Shown piece after piece: positions 43,282 through 51,684 of a stretch of 64,000 nt of DNA. A program made the position numbers and the translations under genes. Within the stretch, counting starts at the first letter, position 1. Every line of letters starts with the position of its first letter. This DNA comes from Deferribacteres bacterium. GTDB lineage: Bacteria; Zhuqueibacterota; Zhuqueibacteria; Zhuqueibacterales; Geothermadaptataceae. Location of the stretch: positions 1-64,000 of the forward strand of contig JACKDE010000005.1 in the NCBI GenBank assembly GCA_020633675.1, in the 5' to 3' direction. The notes beneath the pieces were generated by a model. That model was not told where the DNA came from. It searched no databases and saw only the letters and a program-made list of their open reading frames with translations.

Positions 43282-44640
43282 TCACTCGCTGTCAGTCGGA
43301 GCGACATGACCACGCTGAATATATTTTTGACGATATTTTTTGTACAGCGCTTTATGCTTGTTGTTCAAATCGATGTCTCTGCCCTGCAAATAGAGCTTTT
43401 CGACATGGGTAGTCAGCTCGAGCGGATTGCCATCGGTAACGATGAGCGAGGCGTCTTTGCCCGCTTCGAGCGTACCAATTCGATCATCGATGCCGAGGAT
43501 TTGCGCCGGGTAGAGCGTAATCGATTTGATTGCTTCCTCCACCGGCAGTCCATAGGAAGCAGCTTTGGCTGCATGATATGGCAAGTTGCGCACGTCCCAG
43601 CTTCCGCCGCCAGCTATCGCGAACTTCACACCGGCTTCGTAAAGCTTGAGCGGCAATGCAAATGGTGAATCGAAACCTTCATCTCTGCGCGACGGCAAAT
43701 TTAATACGCCACCGACAATAACCGGAATGTTTTTGCTCTTCAACAAATCTGTCACCATGTAGGCATCAGCCGCTCCATTAAGCACGATTTTAACATTTTC
43801 TCGCGTAGCCCAATCGACTGCCGCCAAAATTTGTTTGATTTCGCTGGCATTTACCCACAGTGGCAGCTCGCCTTTCAATACCGGCATCATCGCTTCCCAG
43901 CGCGCATCGACCGCATGAAAAGGCACGCCGCTTTCTCCGGCTGCTTCTTTGGCTTTTTGATAGGCACGCGCCTGTTCAAAAGCACCGGAGAGCGCTTTGA
44001 GTTGCTCTTCACGACGACGTTTTTGCTGTTCTGGCGATACACGAACCCATGGTGAATTGAAATTCGTCATGCGCGGCCAGTTCAGCACCATGCAGACCGG
44101 CGCTTTAAGGGCCATGTCTTCCCAGGTCCAGCCATCAAGCTGGATAAGCGCGCCTTTGCCGGAAATCAATCCGCTTCTCGGCAACGAAACCGCCATGCCG
44201 ATACCGTTGGCGCGTGCGACCGGCAGAAGCTCGGAATCCGGGTTGATGGCAACTTCTGCACGCACGTTCGGATTGATGTCGCCCAATTCAGCATAATCGG
44301 CAGACGCATTGACCGCATCGACTTCGATGAGTCCCAGATTGCTCACCATTTCAATAATTGACGGATAGACATGTTTGCCAGCGATGGACAGGCTGACCGC
44401 ATCGGCCGGAACGGTGACGTTGCTGCCGATTGCAACGATTTTGCCATTGTCGAAAAGAATCGTGGCGTTTTCGATGGCCGGGCCACTCAGCGTGTGCACC
44501 GTGCCGCCGACCAGCGCAACGGCTTTGGCTTGTGGTGGCGTCGGGATTTGAGCGGAATTTTGTGCTGAAGCGATGACTGCAATGCACACAACGCCCATCA
44601 AGATCAGCAGGCATCCGAAGTGTTTGATTTTATGTTGCAT
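43282..44640 (-). CDS. Secreted amidohydrolase-family protein, active-site His pair missing
   Basis: 452 residues with a signal peptide (CLLILMGVVCIAVIASAQ). The beta-sandwich start (VALVGGTVHTLSGPAIENAT, GKIVAIGSNVTVP) and end (GIDDRIGTLEAGKDASLIVTDGNPLEL) are those of imidazolonepropionase-like amidohydrolases. Where active members have GLIDxHxH, this protein reads VYPSIIEMVSNLG, so the first metal-binding His pair is lost. It is probably periplasmic and catalytically altered or inactive, perhaps a partner of the larger protein encoded 132 bases upstream. AAGGAG precedes the ATG. Confidence 0.82.
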   Translation of the reverse strand: MQHKIKHFGCLLILMGVVCIAVIASAQNSAQIPTPPQAKAVALVGGTVHTLSGPAIENATILFDNGKIVAIGSNVTVPADAVSLSIAGKHVYPSIIEMVSNLGLIEVDAVNASADYAELGDINPNVRAEVAINPDSELLPVARANGIGMAVSLPRSGLISGKGALIQLDGWTWEDMALKAPVCMVLNWPRMTNFNSPWVRVSPEQQKRRREEQLKALSGAFEQARAYQKAKEAAGESGVPFHAVDARWEAMMPVLKGELPLWVNASEIKQILAAVDWATRENVKIVLNGAADAYMVTDLLKSKNIPVIVGGVLNLPSRRDEGFDSPFALPLKLYEAGVKFAIAGGGSWDVRNLPYHAAKAASYGLPVEEAIKSITLYPAQILGIDDRIGTLEAGKDASLIVTDGNPLELTTHVEKLYLQGRDIDLNNKHKALYKKYRQKYIQRGHVAPTDSE

Positions 44641-44772
44641 GGAGGGAATCTCCTTTATGTCGCTTATTTAAATGTATTTGCCAATTACAGGCGCCAACAA
44701 AATGTCATTCTGCAATCAATCAAACATTGATTACTGAACACTTGTCACCAATTACAATATACTGAACACCAA

Positions 44773-47700
44773 TCACTCCGTCTCCGGCATCGTAATCGGT
44801 GTGGTCGGGCGTGGGCCACGGCGGCCATTGGCCGGCTTGTCCGATTTGTCATTTAGAATTTTTTGCACCAGCGCCGCACGTTGGCGCGCCACCTGTTCCT
44901 GCATGGCTTTGTCTTCTTCGATATCGAAGTATTTGCGGCCATCGATCCAGGTTTGTTCGCAACGGCTCAGTGTTGAAAGCGGCGAGCCGTTCCAAATGAC
45001 GAAATCCGCATCCTTGCCCACTTCCAGGCTGCCAACATACTTTTCGATCCGCATCTGCTTCGCCGGATTGATCGTGACAAATTTAAGCGCTTCTGCTTCT
45101 TCAACGCCGCCGTATTTTACGGCTTTGGTCGCTTCGGTGTTCATGCGGCGAGCCAATTCGGCATCATCGGAGTTGAAGCTCACCAGCAGTCCCACTTCAT
45201 TCATCAGTGCGCCGTTGAACGGAATCGCGTCGTACACTTCGAATTTATAGGCCCACCAATCGCTAAACGTCGATGCCATTGAGCCATGTTTTTTCATATC
45301 GTCAGCGACTTTGTAGCCTTCTAAAATATGCGTAAAGACGTCGACCTTGAAGCCCATTTCATCAGCGACACGAATGAGAGCGAGAATTTCGTCCTGACGA
45401 TAGGAGTGGCAATGGATCTGGCGCTCGTCATCCATGATTTCAACCAGGGCTTCGAGACGCAAATTCCGGCGCGGCGGGACCATATTTGGACTTTTCTTTT
45501 TCGAGCCATTGTAAATAGTCCACTCGTCGCGATAGTCTTTGGCCGCCTGGAATTGATCACGGATAAATTGTTCAACGCCCATGCGTGTGTTCGGGTAGCG
45601 GGTATTGTTGGACGCACGTGAGCGCTTGACATTTTCGCCGAGCGCAAACTTGATTCCGTTAAAGGCATTTTCATACTTCAAACCTTCCGGCGCCGCTCCC
45701 CAGCGCAACTTGATGGCCTGAATTTGCCCGCCGATGGGGTTGGCTGATCCGTGCAGAATGTTGGCCATGGTTAAACCGCCGGCAAGCTGGCGATAAATGT
45801 GTATATTGTCACTGTCGATGACATCCCCGATGCGCACTTCCGAAGTGATGGCGTGGGTGCCTTCGTTAATCGCCGCAGCAGCGATGTGCGAATGGGCATC
45901 GATCAGGCCCGGACTGATATGCTTACCTTTCGCATCGATGACCAGCGCGCTATTTGGCGCTTCTATGTTTTCACCAACTTCTGCAATTTTGCCTTTGCGC
46001 ACCAACAAATCCGCCTTCTCAAGAATACCATCCGGGCCACTGGTCCAAATCGTCGCGTTCTTGACCAACACAACTTCGGGCTGCTCGGGTGGCGCACTGC
46101 GACCAAACGCGCCTTCCGGGTATACTACCGGGAATTCAGCCATTTTGATTGGCTTCTCGCGATCCTTCTTAGCTTTTTCTTTAAAAGCATCCGCAAAAGT
46201 CGCTGTCCATGCGAACGCACTGCCATCGGCCCAAACGCCGCGCCCGCTGATGTGCTCGCCGTCGAGCAGGCCAGTCAGCCGAATCACACCATCGATGCCA
46301 ATCGAATCTCCTGCGAATGAAATCGCGACTTGACCACCACTCACCTCCACAGACTTGGCTTTTATTTTAGCGCCATTGATGCGCAGTTCCGCAGTTGGCT
46401 TGCTGATCGTGCCGGCCAGTATTACAGCGCCGGTGTCTTCGCGTGCTTCAGCGATCAACGTCAGCGTGTAAGTGCCGCGCACATCGACTTCCGGTTCGTC
46501 AGCTATTTCGTAATGCTTGCCCGAAATATAGCTATCGAGAATATTGGTATCGGCGTCGAAGAGATCGCCATCGGTCACAATAAAGTTGGCGATTTTGCCG
46601 TTTTGCAGTGTCCCCAAGCGATTGGACAAGCCCAGCCAACTGGCCGGCACCGTCGTCAATGCAGCCAGGGCTTGATCTGCCGCCAGTCCGCGTTTGACCG
46701 CTGTTCGCAGGTTACCGAGAAATGCGTTCGGCTTTTCCAGGCCTGCTGCCGAAATTGCAAACTCGATACCGGCTTTTGCCAGACGGCCGGGATTTTCCGG
46801 GGCGATATCCCAATGTTTCAATTCGTTCAATTCGACCGTCGATTCATCTTCAATGGTGCCAACGTCCGGTGCATCCGGGAAATCCAGTGTCGTGATCAGC
46901 TTTGCGCCCGCCGCTTTGATTTCATTGAGACGGCGATAAGCATATCCGCCATCGACGATCCACATTTTGAGATTAAATTCATCAGCCAGGCGCACAGCGC
47001 GCAGAATGCTCAGGTGATCGCTGGCTTCCATCAACACAGGCTTTGCGCCGCTGGCATAAGGTTGCAGCGCCTGTAAAGCCAGATTGGTTTCCGGCGCGTC
47101 CTGTCCCGCAGGCGCAGCACGATAGGCCTTCCAGGCGTTTTCGTACCATTTTGTGTCGAGATAGGTTTGCCGGATCAACGCGATCACCCCCATCAGCGAA
47201 TTCGGGTAGTCGCGATAATCGCCATTACGGGTGCGAAAATTTTTATTAAACGACATGCCCTGCGCGATACCGCTGGCGTAAATCAGCTCGCCTGGATCGC
47301 CTTTGCCAAGAAAAGCCAGTGCGCCATTGCCGCGAAAAACACCTTTATCTTGAAAACTGAGCACAGTCGTAAAACCCTGTTTCCGTAGCGTTTCCGCAGT
47401 CTTGTCATCAGGTTTGAACATTTCAGCAGCATTTTTCTCGGCCAAAACAGCCGGATTCCAATGCGCCGGTCCGGCCTCACTATCCGAACTGCCACCGTTT
47501 TGGCCGCTGCTGCGCTGTGAGCGTTCTTTCGGCATACCGTAATTGCTGAACACATCAATCAAGCCGGCATAAATGACTTTGCCGGACAGATCTTTGCGTA
47601 CCGCATCTGCCGGGATCGCGACATTGGCGCCAACCGCTGCAATGTAACCATCACGGACGACCAATGTGGCGTTTTCAATGACCTGCCCCGGCGCAACAAC

Positions 47701-47853
47701 AACCTTGGCATTGGTCAGCGCCACCACATTCGGTGTGTTTTCATGGATGCCAACGACCGGCATGGTTTGACCATGCGCGCTTGTCAGCAGAGCCATTGCG
47801 AGCGTAGTGCTGCCCAGAAACAATGCCATTTTTTGCAGATTTTTTCGCATCAT
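44773..47853 (-). CDS. Secreted double amidohydrolase (degenerate N-half, active-type C-half)
   Basis: 1,026 residues, signal peptide ending near TSAHGQ. There are two amidohydrolase modules. The N-half (about 40-460) has VALTNAKVVVAPGQVIENAT and AGLIDVFSNYG in place of the His pair, and closes with RLGTLQNGKIANFIVTDGDL. A beta domain of about 130 residues links to the C-half (about 600-1000). The C-half keeps HISPGLIDAHSHIAAAA, further histidines in QIHCHSYRQDE and FTHILEGYK, and closes with GSLEVGKDADFVIWNGSPL. It is likely a metal-dependent hydrolase of the periplasm with an unknown amide, peptide or heterocycle substrate. GGGAGA precedes ATGATG. Confidence 0.88.
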   Translation of the reverse strand: MMRKNLQKMALFLGSTTLAMALLTSAHGQTMPVVGIHENTPNVVALTNAKVVVAPGQVIENATLVVRDGYIAAVGANVAIPADAVRKDLSGKVIYAGLIDVFSNYGMPKERSQRSSGQNGGSSDSEAGPAHWNPAVLAEKNAAEMFKPDDKTAETLRKQGFTTVLSFQDKGVFRGNGALAFLGKGDPGELIYASGIAQGMSFNKNFRTRNGDYRDYPNSLMGVIALIRQTYLDTKWYENAWKAYRAAPAGQDAPETNLALQALQPYASGAKPVLMEASDHLSILRAVRLADEFNLKMWIVDGGYAYRRLNEIKAAGAKLITTLDFPDAPDVGTIEDESTVELNELKHWDIAPENPGRLAKAGIEFAISAAGLEKPNAFLGNLRTAVKRGLAADQALAALTTVPASWLGLSNRLGTLQNGKIANFIVTDGDLFDADTNILDSYISGKHYEIADEPEVDVRGTYTLTLIAEAREDTGAVILAGTISKPTAELRINGAKIKAKSVEVSGGQVAISFAGDSIGIDGVIRLTGLLDGEHISGRGVWADGSAFAWTATFADAFKEKAKKDREKPIKMAEFPVVYPEGAFGRSAPPEQPEVVLVKNATIWTSGPDGILEKADLLVRKGKIAEVGENIEAPNSALVIDAKGKHISPGLIDAHSHIAAAAINEGTHAITSEVRIGDVIDSDNIHIYRQLAGGLTMANILHGSANPIGGQIQAIKLRWGAAPEGLKYENAFNGIKFALGENVKRSRASNNTRYPNTRMGVEQFIRDQFQAAKDYRDEWTIYNGSKKKSPNMVPPRRNLRLEALVEIMDDERQIHCHSYRQDEILALIRVADEMGFKVDVFTHILEGYKVADDMKKHGSMASTFSDWWAYKFEVYDAIPFNGALMNEVGLLVSFNSDDAELARRMNTEATKAVKYGGVEEAEALKFVTINPAKQMRIEKYVGSLEVGKDADFVIWNGSPLSTLSRCEQTWIDGRKYFDIEEDKAMQEQVARQRAALVQKILNDKSDKPANGRRGPRPTTPITMPETE

Positions 47854-47931
47854 CCAACTCTCCCTTTTCTTTTTGTGAGTACCAAATAAAACTATTCACT
47901 CTGCTCTTGATAACGCTTAAATCCCCTGACC

Positions 47932-47971
47932 AAAAAAAGAAAACCCAATCATTTCAGAAAATTAATTGGGT
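47932..47971 (-). terminator. Minus-strand terminator downstream of small ORF
   Basis: On the minus strand ACCCAAT and ATTGGGT (7-bp arms, 15-base loop) are followed by TTTTCTTTTTTT. It would end a transcript coming from the small gene at 48080-48328, because the next minus-strand gene starts after it. Confidence 0.6.
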
Positions 47972-48079
47972 CATCGCGAAAATAATATTAATTTTGTGAC
48001 AAATGTTGTTCGGTTTTGCATCAAAACTATTGGCATGTGTCCGTTCGTTTTGGTAAAGTCGTCAGTAATGACAAATATT

Positions 48080-48328
48080 TTAGAAAATATGCACATCTGC
48101 TAATTTTGTCAAGCGAATCGACACCGCCTGATATCGTTTACCAATGGCACAATCCGGACAGCAATTCGCTTCGACCACAAGTTTGCCGCCGCATTCGTCC
48201 AGCGTTGCTTGTAAAATTTCTGATAAAAGGACAGTTTCCTGATTTGATGCATCGCAAAAGCATGCGGCAAGCACCTGTTCAAAAATCCGAGAACCAAATT
48301 TGTCCAAACGCGTTTTTAACAAGCACAA
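48080..48328 (-). CDS. Possible small Cys-rich protein
   Basis: 82 residues from a TTG with GGGAG six bases before it. Seven cysteines include CFC and NCCPDC, which could form a metal or redox site; helical stretches such as VLLSEILQATLDECGG look protein-like. There is no signal peptide. A terminator about 110 bases downstream on the same strand supports real transcription. I do not recognise a family. Against it: TTG start, and position in a gap where a plus-strand open frame of similar length also exists. Confidence 0.45.
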   Translation of the reverse strand: MCLLKTRLDKFGSRIFEQVLAACFCDASNQETVLLSEILQATLDECGGKLVVEANCCPDCAIGKRYQAVSIRLTKLADVHIF

Positions 48329-48404
48329 TACGAACTCCCTTCCGGTCCGATTTTTGTTAAATCTCTCCTAAAATATAAATTCATCTCTATTGACGAGGAA
48401 AAAG

Positions 48405-51221
48405 ATGAAAAAAACGCTCACTCTGTCATCAATCGCTGTTTTAATTACGCTGTTTTTCATGCTGCGCCAACCCGATGCGCCACAACAGCACCAGCCGCAC
48501 GAGCTGAGGCCGGCCGTACCGATGAAAATCAGCACAAAAGATGATCCGTCCGCCCGCTTGCGCTGGGAGCATATGCGCTTGCAGGATCCGGAAACCGGCA
48601 GCATTCCGGAGCAGATCAGAAAGCGAGAGCTGACATTTGCGCGCAAGCTTCCTGCGAAAGGCATGCCCGGCGCTGATCAGCTTGCCAAGAGCAGCCAGGC
48701 AAAAAGTCTGCAATGGGTACATCGCGGGCCATACAATGTTGGAGGCCGCACCCGCGCGCTTGCCGTCGATGTTTCGAACGAAAATGTCATTCTGGCTGGC
48801 GGCGTTTCCGGTGGCATGTGGCGCTCCGATGACGCCGGCAATTCCTGGCAGCGCACCACCGATCTGGCAGTTTTGCCAAGCGTGACCAGCATCGCTCAGG
48901 ATACCCGGCCGGGTAAAACCAATGTTTGGTATTATGGCACCGGCGAATTGTTTGGCAGCGCAGCAGGTTCGGGCGCGCCTTACCGAGGCGACGGCATTTT
49001 CAAATCGACGGATGGCGGTTTTACCTGGGACATTCTGCCCGCAACAGCCACCAGCGTGCCGCACGTTTTCGACCAGGAATTCGACTACGTCTGGAATATT
49101 GTGACCGACCCTTCAAACACAGCGAACGACGAAGTTTACGCCGCGCTCTATGCTCAAGTCAAGCGCTCGACAGATGGCGGACAAACCTGGCAAACCGTGC
49201 TCGGTAGTTTCGACACGCAATTCGGTTCACTCTATACCGAATTGGCCATTTCCCCGACTGGTGTGCTGTATGCTTCTTTGAGTCAGGCCACAATCTTTTT
49301 TGGCAGCACGAATGCCAGCACTCAGGGCATTTTTCGCTCCGAAAACGGTATCAACTGGACAGAGATCACACCTACAGACTGGCCGGAGCAATTTAGCCGC
49401 GTCGCGATTGGCATCGCGCCATCAAACGAAAATATCGTCTATTTTCTGGCCGAAACCCCGGGCAGCGGCAAGAATGATCACCAAATCTGGAAGTATACTT
49501 ACCAATCAGGCAGCGGTGCGGGCAATGGCGGTGTCTGGGAAGAGCGAACCAATAATCTACCCGGCGCCGATGGCGTAGACGGCGTCGGCAATTTTGACAC
49601 ACAAGGCTCTTATGACATCGTTGTGCGCGTTAAACCGAATAATCCGGATGTCGTTTTTATCGGCGGTACCAATCTGTACCGATCCAGCGATGGTTTTTCG
49701 ACGACCTCAAAAACCAGCTGGATTGGTGGTTACAACGCCTCATTGCGGAATTACTCGCTCTACCCCAACCACCATCCGGATCAACATGCGATCACGTTTT
49801 CCCCGTCCAATCCGAATATCATGTATTCCGGCCACGACGGTGGCGTGAGCCGCACCACCAACAACACGCTGCAAAGTGTCAGTTGGCAGTCACTCAACAA
49901 TGGCTATCTCACCACACAATTTTATACGGTTGCATTTAATGAACAGAGCGCCTCCAGCAATTTGGTTCTGGGGGGCATGCAAGATAATGGCACGTACGGT
50001 ACCTACTCAACCAATCCTTCGACAGATTGGGATGCCATTTTTAGTGGTGATGGCTCTTTTTGCGGCGTCACCGAGGACGGCAGTGTGCTGGTCGTTTCAG
50101 CGCAGAACGCGCAGATTTATCGTCTTCCACTCGAAGAAGGTGTCTCCAGCTTTGCGCGACTCGATCCCAGCGGGTTATCTGAATCGGATTATATGTTCAT
50201 CAATCCGTTTGTGCTCGACACCAACAATCCGAACATCATGTACCTGGCCGGCGGCAAATCCGTATGGCGAAACAGCGACATTATGGGTGTTCCGGAAGGC
50301 GTAAACAAGACCAGCGTTAACTGGGATGAACTGACGGGGACGCAATTGCCCAACGCGCAAAACTCCGAAGTCTCTGCGCTGGTGACGTCCACATCCCCCG
50401 CGAATATACTCGTCTATGGCACCAGCACAGGTGAGGTTTACAAGCTGCAAAATGCCAACTCCGGTCAGCCGACGCCAATCGAGATAACCGGTTCATCTTT
50501 CCCACAATCAGGCTATGTCAACAGCATCGCCATCGATCCCACAAATGCCAATCGCATCGTTGTGGTTTTCAGCAATTACAACGTTCAGAGCCTCTTTTAC
50601 ACGAGCTCCGGCGGTGACACCTGGCAGCCAATCGGCGGCAACCTGGAAGAAAATAACAACGGCAGCGGTGCCGGCCCATCCGTGCGCTGGGTAACGATTT
50701 TGCCATTTGGCGGCACCACAACCTATTTTGCAGGCACAAGCACAGGCCTGTACTCTACTTCGCAACTGCAGGGCATGTCCACTGTCTGGGAACTGGAAGG
50801 TGCAACTTCGATTGGCAATACTGTTGTCGAAATGGTGAAATCACGCCCAACCGATGGCAAAGTGGTCGCCGGCACCCATGGCCGTGGCATTTTCAGCAGC
50901 GATATTACCACAGGTACGGCTGAATCGGGCAGCGAAATTCCAGCCGATTTTGCAATGCACCCAAACTATCCGAATCCTTTCAACCCAAGCACAACCATCA
51001 GCTTTAATCTGCCACGCACCAGTGCCGTGATGGTGAAGATTTATGACAGCGTGGGCAGGGAAGTCCGCACGCTTGTCAATGCTTCGCTGCCCGCAGGCAC
51101 GCACAGGCAGCTCTGGGATGGTCGTGCGGATAACGGTGAGCGCGCGGCCTCCGGCATGTACCTGGTACGCATGCAGGCTGGCGATTTTGTTGCATCGCGC
51201 AAAATCATGCTCACGAAGTAG
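48405..51221 (+). CDS. Secreted Asp-box beta-propeller protein with C-terminal sorting domain
   Basis: 938 residues from the ATG at 48405 (GAGG upstream; the TTG at 48390 is not needed). An N-terminal hydrophobic segment (LTLSSIAVLITLFFMLRQP) targets it for export. Repeated sortilin/BNR-type Asp-boxes are visible: RSDDAGNSWQ, STDGGFTWD, STDGGQTWQ and SSGGDTWQ, within a large beta-propeller that includes GVSGGMWRS and YSGHDGGVSRTTNN. The last 90 residues begin HPNYPNPFNPSTTISFNLP and end IMLTK, the FlgD-Ig/T9SS-type C-terminal module, with LWDGRADNGERAASGMYLV inside. Likely exported to the cell surface; a carbohydrate- or protein-binding role is inference. Confidence 0.85.
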   Translation: MKKTLTLSSIAVLITLFFMLRQPDAPQQHQPHELRPAVPMKISTKDDPSARLRWEHMRLQDPETGSIPEQIRKRELTFARKLPAKGMPGADQLAKSSQAKSLQWVHRGPYNVGGRTRALAVDVSNENVILAGGVSGGMWRSDDAGNSWQRTTDLAVLPSVTSIAQDTRPGKTNVWYYGTGELFGSAAGSGAPYRGDGIFKSTDGGFTWDILPATATSVPHVFDQEFDYVWNIVTDPSNTANDEVYAALYAQVKRSTDGGQTWQTVLGSFDTQFGSLYTELAISPTGVLYASLSQATIFFGSTNASTQGIFRSENGINWTEITPTDWPEQFSRVAIGIAPSNENIVYFLAETPGSGKNDHQIWKYTYQSGSGAGNGGVWEERTNNLPGADGVDGVGNFDTQGSYDIVVRVKPNNPDVVFIGGTNLYRSSDGFSTTSKTSWIGGYNASLRNYSLYPNHHPDQHAITFSPSNPNIMYSGHDGGVSRTTNNTLQSVSWQSLNNGYLTTQFYTVAFNEQSASSNLVLGGMQDNGTYGTYSTNPSTDWDAIFSGDGSFCGVTEDGSVLVVSAQNAQIYRLPLEEGVSSFARLDPSGLSESDYMFINPFVLDTNNPNIMYLAGGKSVWRNSDIMGVPEGVNKTSVNWDELTGTQLPNAQNSEVSALVTSTSPANILVYGTSTGEVYKLQNANSGQPTPIEITGSSFPQSGYVNSIAIDPTNANRIVVVFSNYNVQSLFYTSSGGDTWQPIGGNLEENNNGSGAGPSVRWVTILPFGGTTTYFAGTSTGLYSTSQLQGMSTVWELEGATSIGNTVVEMVKSRPTDGKVVAGTHGRGIFSSDITTGTAESGSEIPADFAMHPNYPNPFNPSTTISFNLPRTSAVMVKIYDSVGREVRTLVNASLPAGTHRQLWDGRADNGERAASGMYLVRMQAGDFVASRKIMLTK

Positions 51222-51380
51222 GATTCATAGTGACATTTAAGCACTCTCCGTGAATTCCCGTAGCTGAATCGTTGCAGGATAATACCATCTCGATATGCAG
51301 GCGCATGGTGCGTCATGCCCCTGCATGTCGATCCATCTATCCTGAATCTGCATTTGCGAACCGTCTCAAACAGAAAAGCT

Positions 51381-51599
51381 ATGAACGATCTAACCAAATT
51401 TATCGAGGAAGAATTGGGGGCTTTGCTGCGGGCTACCCGCGAAGACCAGGGTCTAACCCGCAAGCAAGTGGCGGAAAAACTGGGCGTCAGCGAGCAGGAA
51501 ATTGAAATGCTGGAAAAGCACTCCGGCAAGGTCACATTGGGTTTGCTGCAAAAGTATGCCAATCTGCTCGGCAAAAAAATTCAACTCAAATTTCTCTGA
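51381..51599 (+). CDS. Small XRE-type helix-turn-helix protein
   Basis: 72 residues from the ATG at 51381. TREDQGLTRKQVAEKLGVSEQEIEMLEK is a Cro/C1-type HTH, followed by TLGLLQKYANLLGKKIQLKF as the closing helices. The leading MNDLTKFIEEELGALLR is a short extra helix. It may be the antitoxin-like or regulatory half of a pair, but no partner gene is adjacent. It is followed by a bidirectional terminator. Confidence 0.8.
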   Translation: MNDLTKFIEEELGALLRATREDQGLTRKQVAEKLGVSEQEIEMLEKHSGKVTLGLLQKYANLLGKKIQLKFL

Positions 51600-51617
51600 T
51601 GGTTGGACAACAGAGTA

Positions 51618-51660
51618 TAAAAAAAGCACATTTGCAGCATGCAAAATGTGCTTTTTCTTT
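51618..51660. terminator. Bidirectional terminator between convergent genes
   Basis: AAAAAGCACATTT (51620-51632) pairs with AAATGTGCTTTTT (51643-51655), with A- and T-runs on the outer sides, so it works for the XRE gene (+) and the HEAT-repeat gene (-). Confidence 0.85.
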
Positions 51661-51684
51661 GCCGTGAACGGCTGGCACAAAAAC

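Larger units (their letters stand above)
47854..48404. other. Divergent intergenic region of 550 bp
   Basis: Lies between the divergent double amidohydrolase and beta-propeller genes. It holds a minus-strand terminator (47932-47971) and one possible short minus-strand gene (48080-48328), both listed separately. The rest is AT-rich, with no other recognised signal. Confidence 0.6.

Noticed and set aside
43055..43285. 76-codon minus-strand frame between amidohydrolase and lipoprotein genes
   Set aside because: It runs straight through two perfect palindromes, which are more likely the real content of the gap.
48016..48360. 114-codon plus-strand frame before the beta-propeller gene
   Set aside because: No ribosome site; it is opposite the better supported small minus-strand frame.
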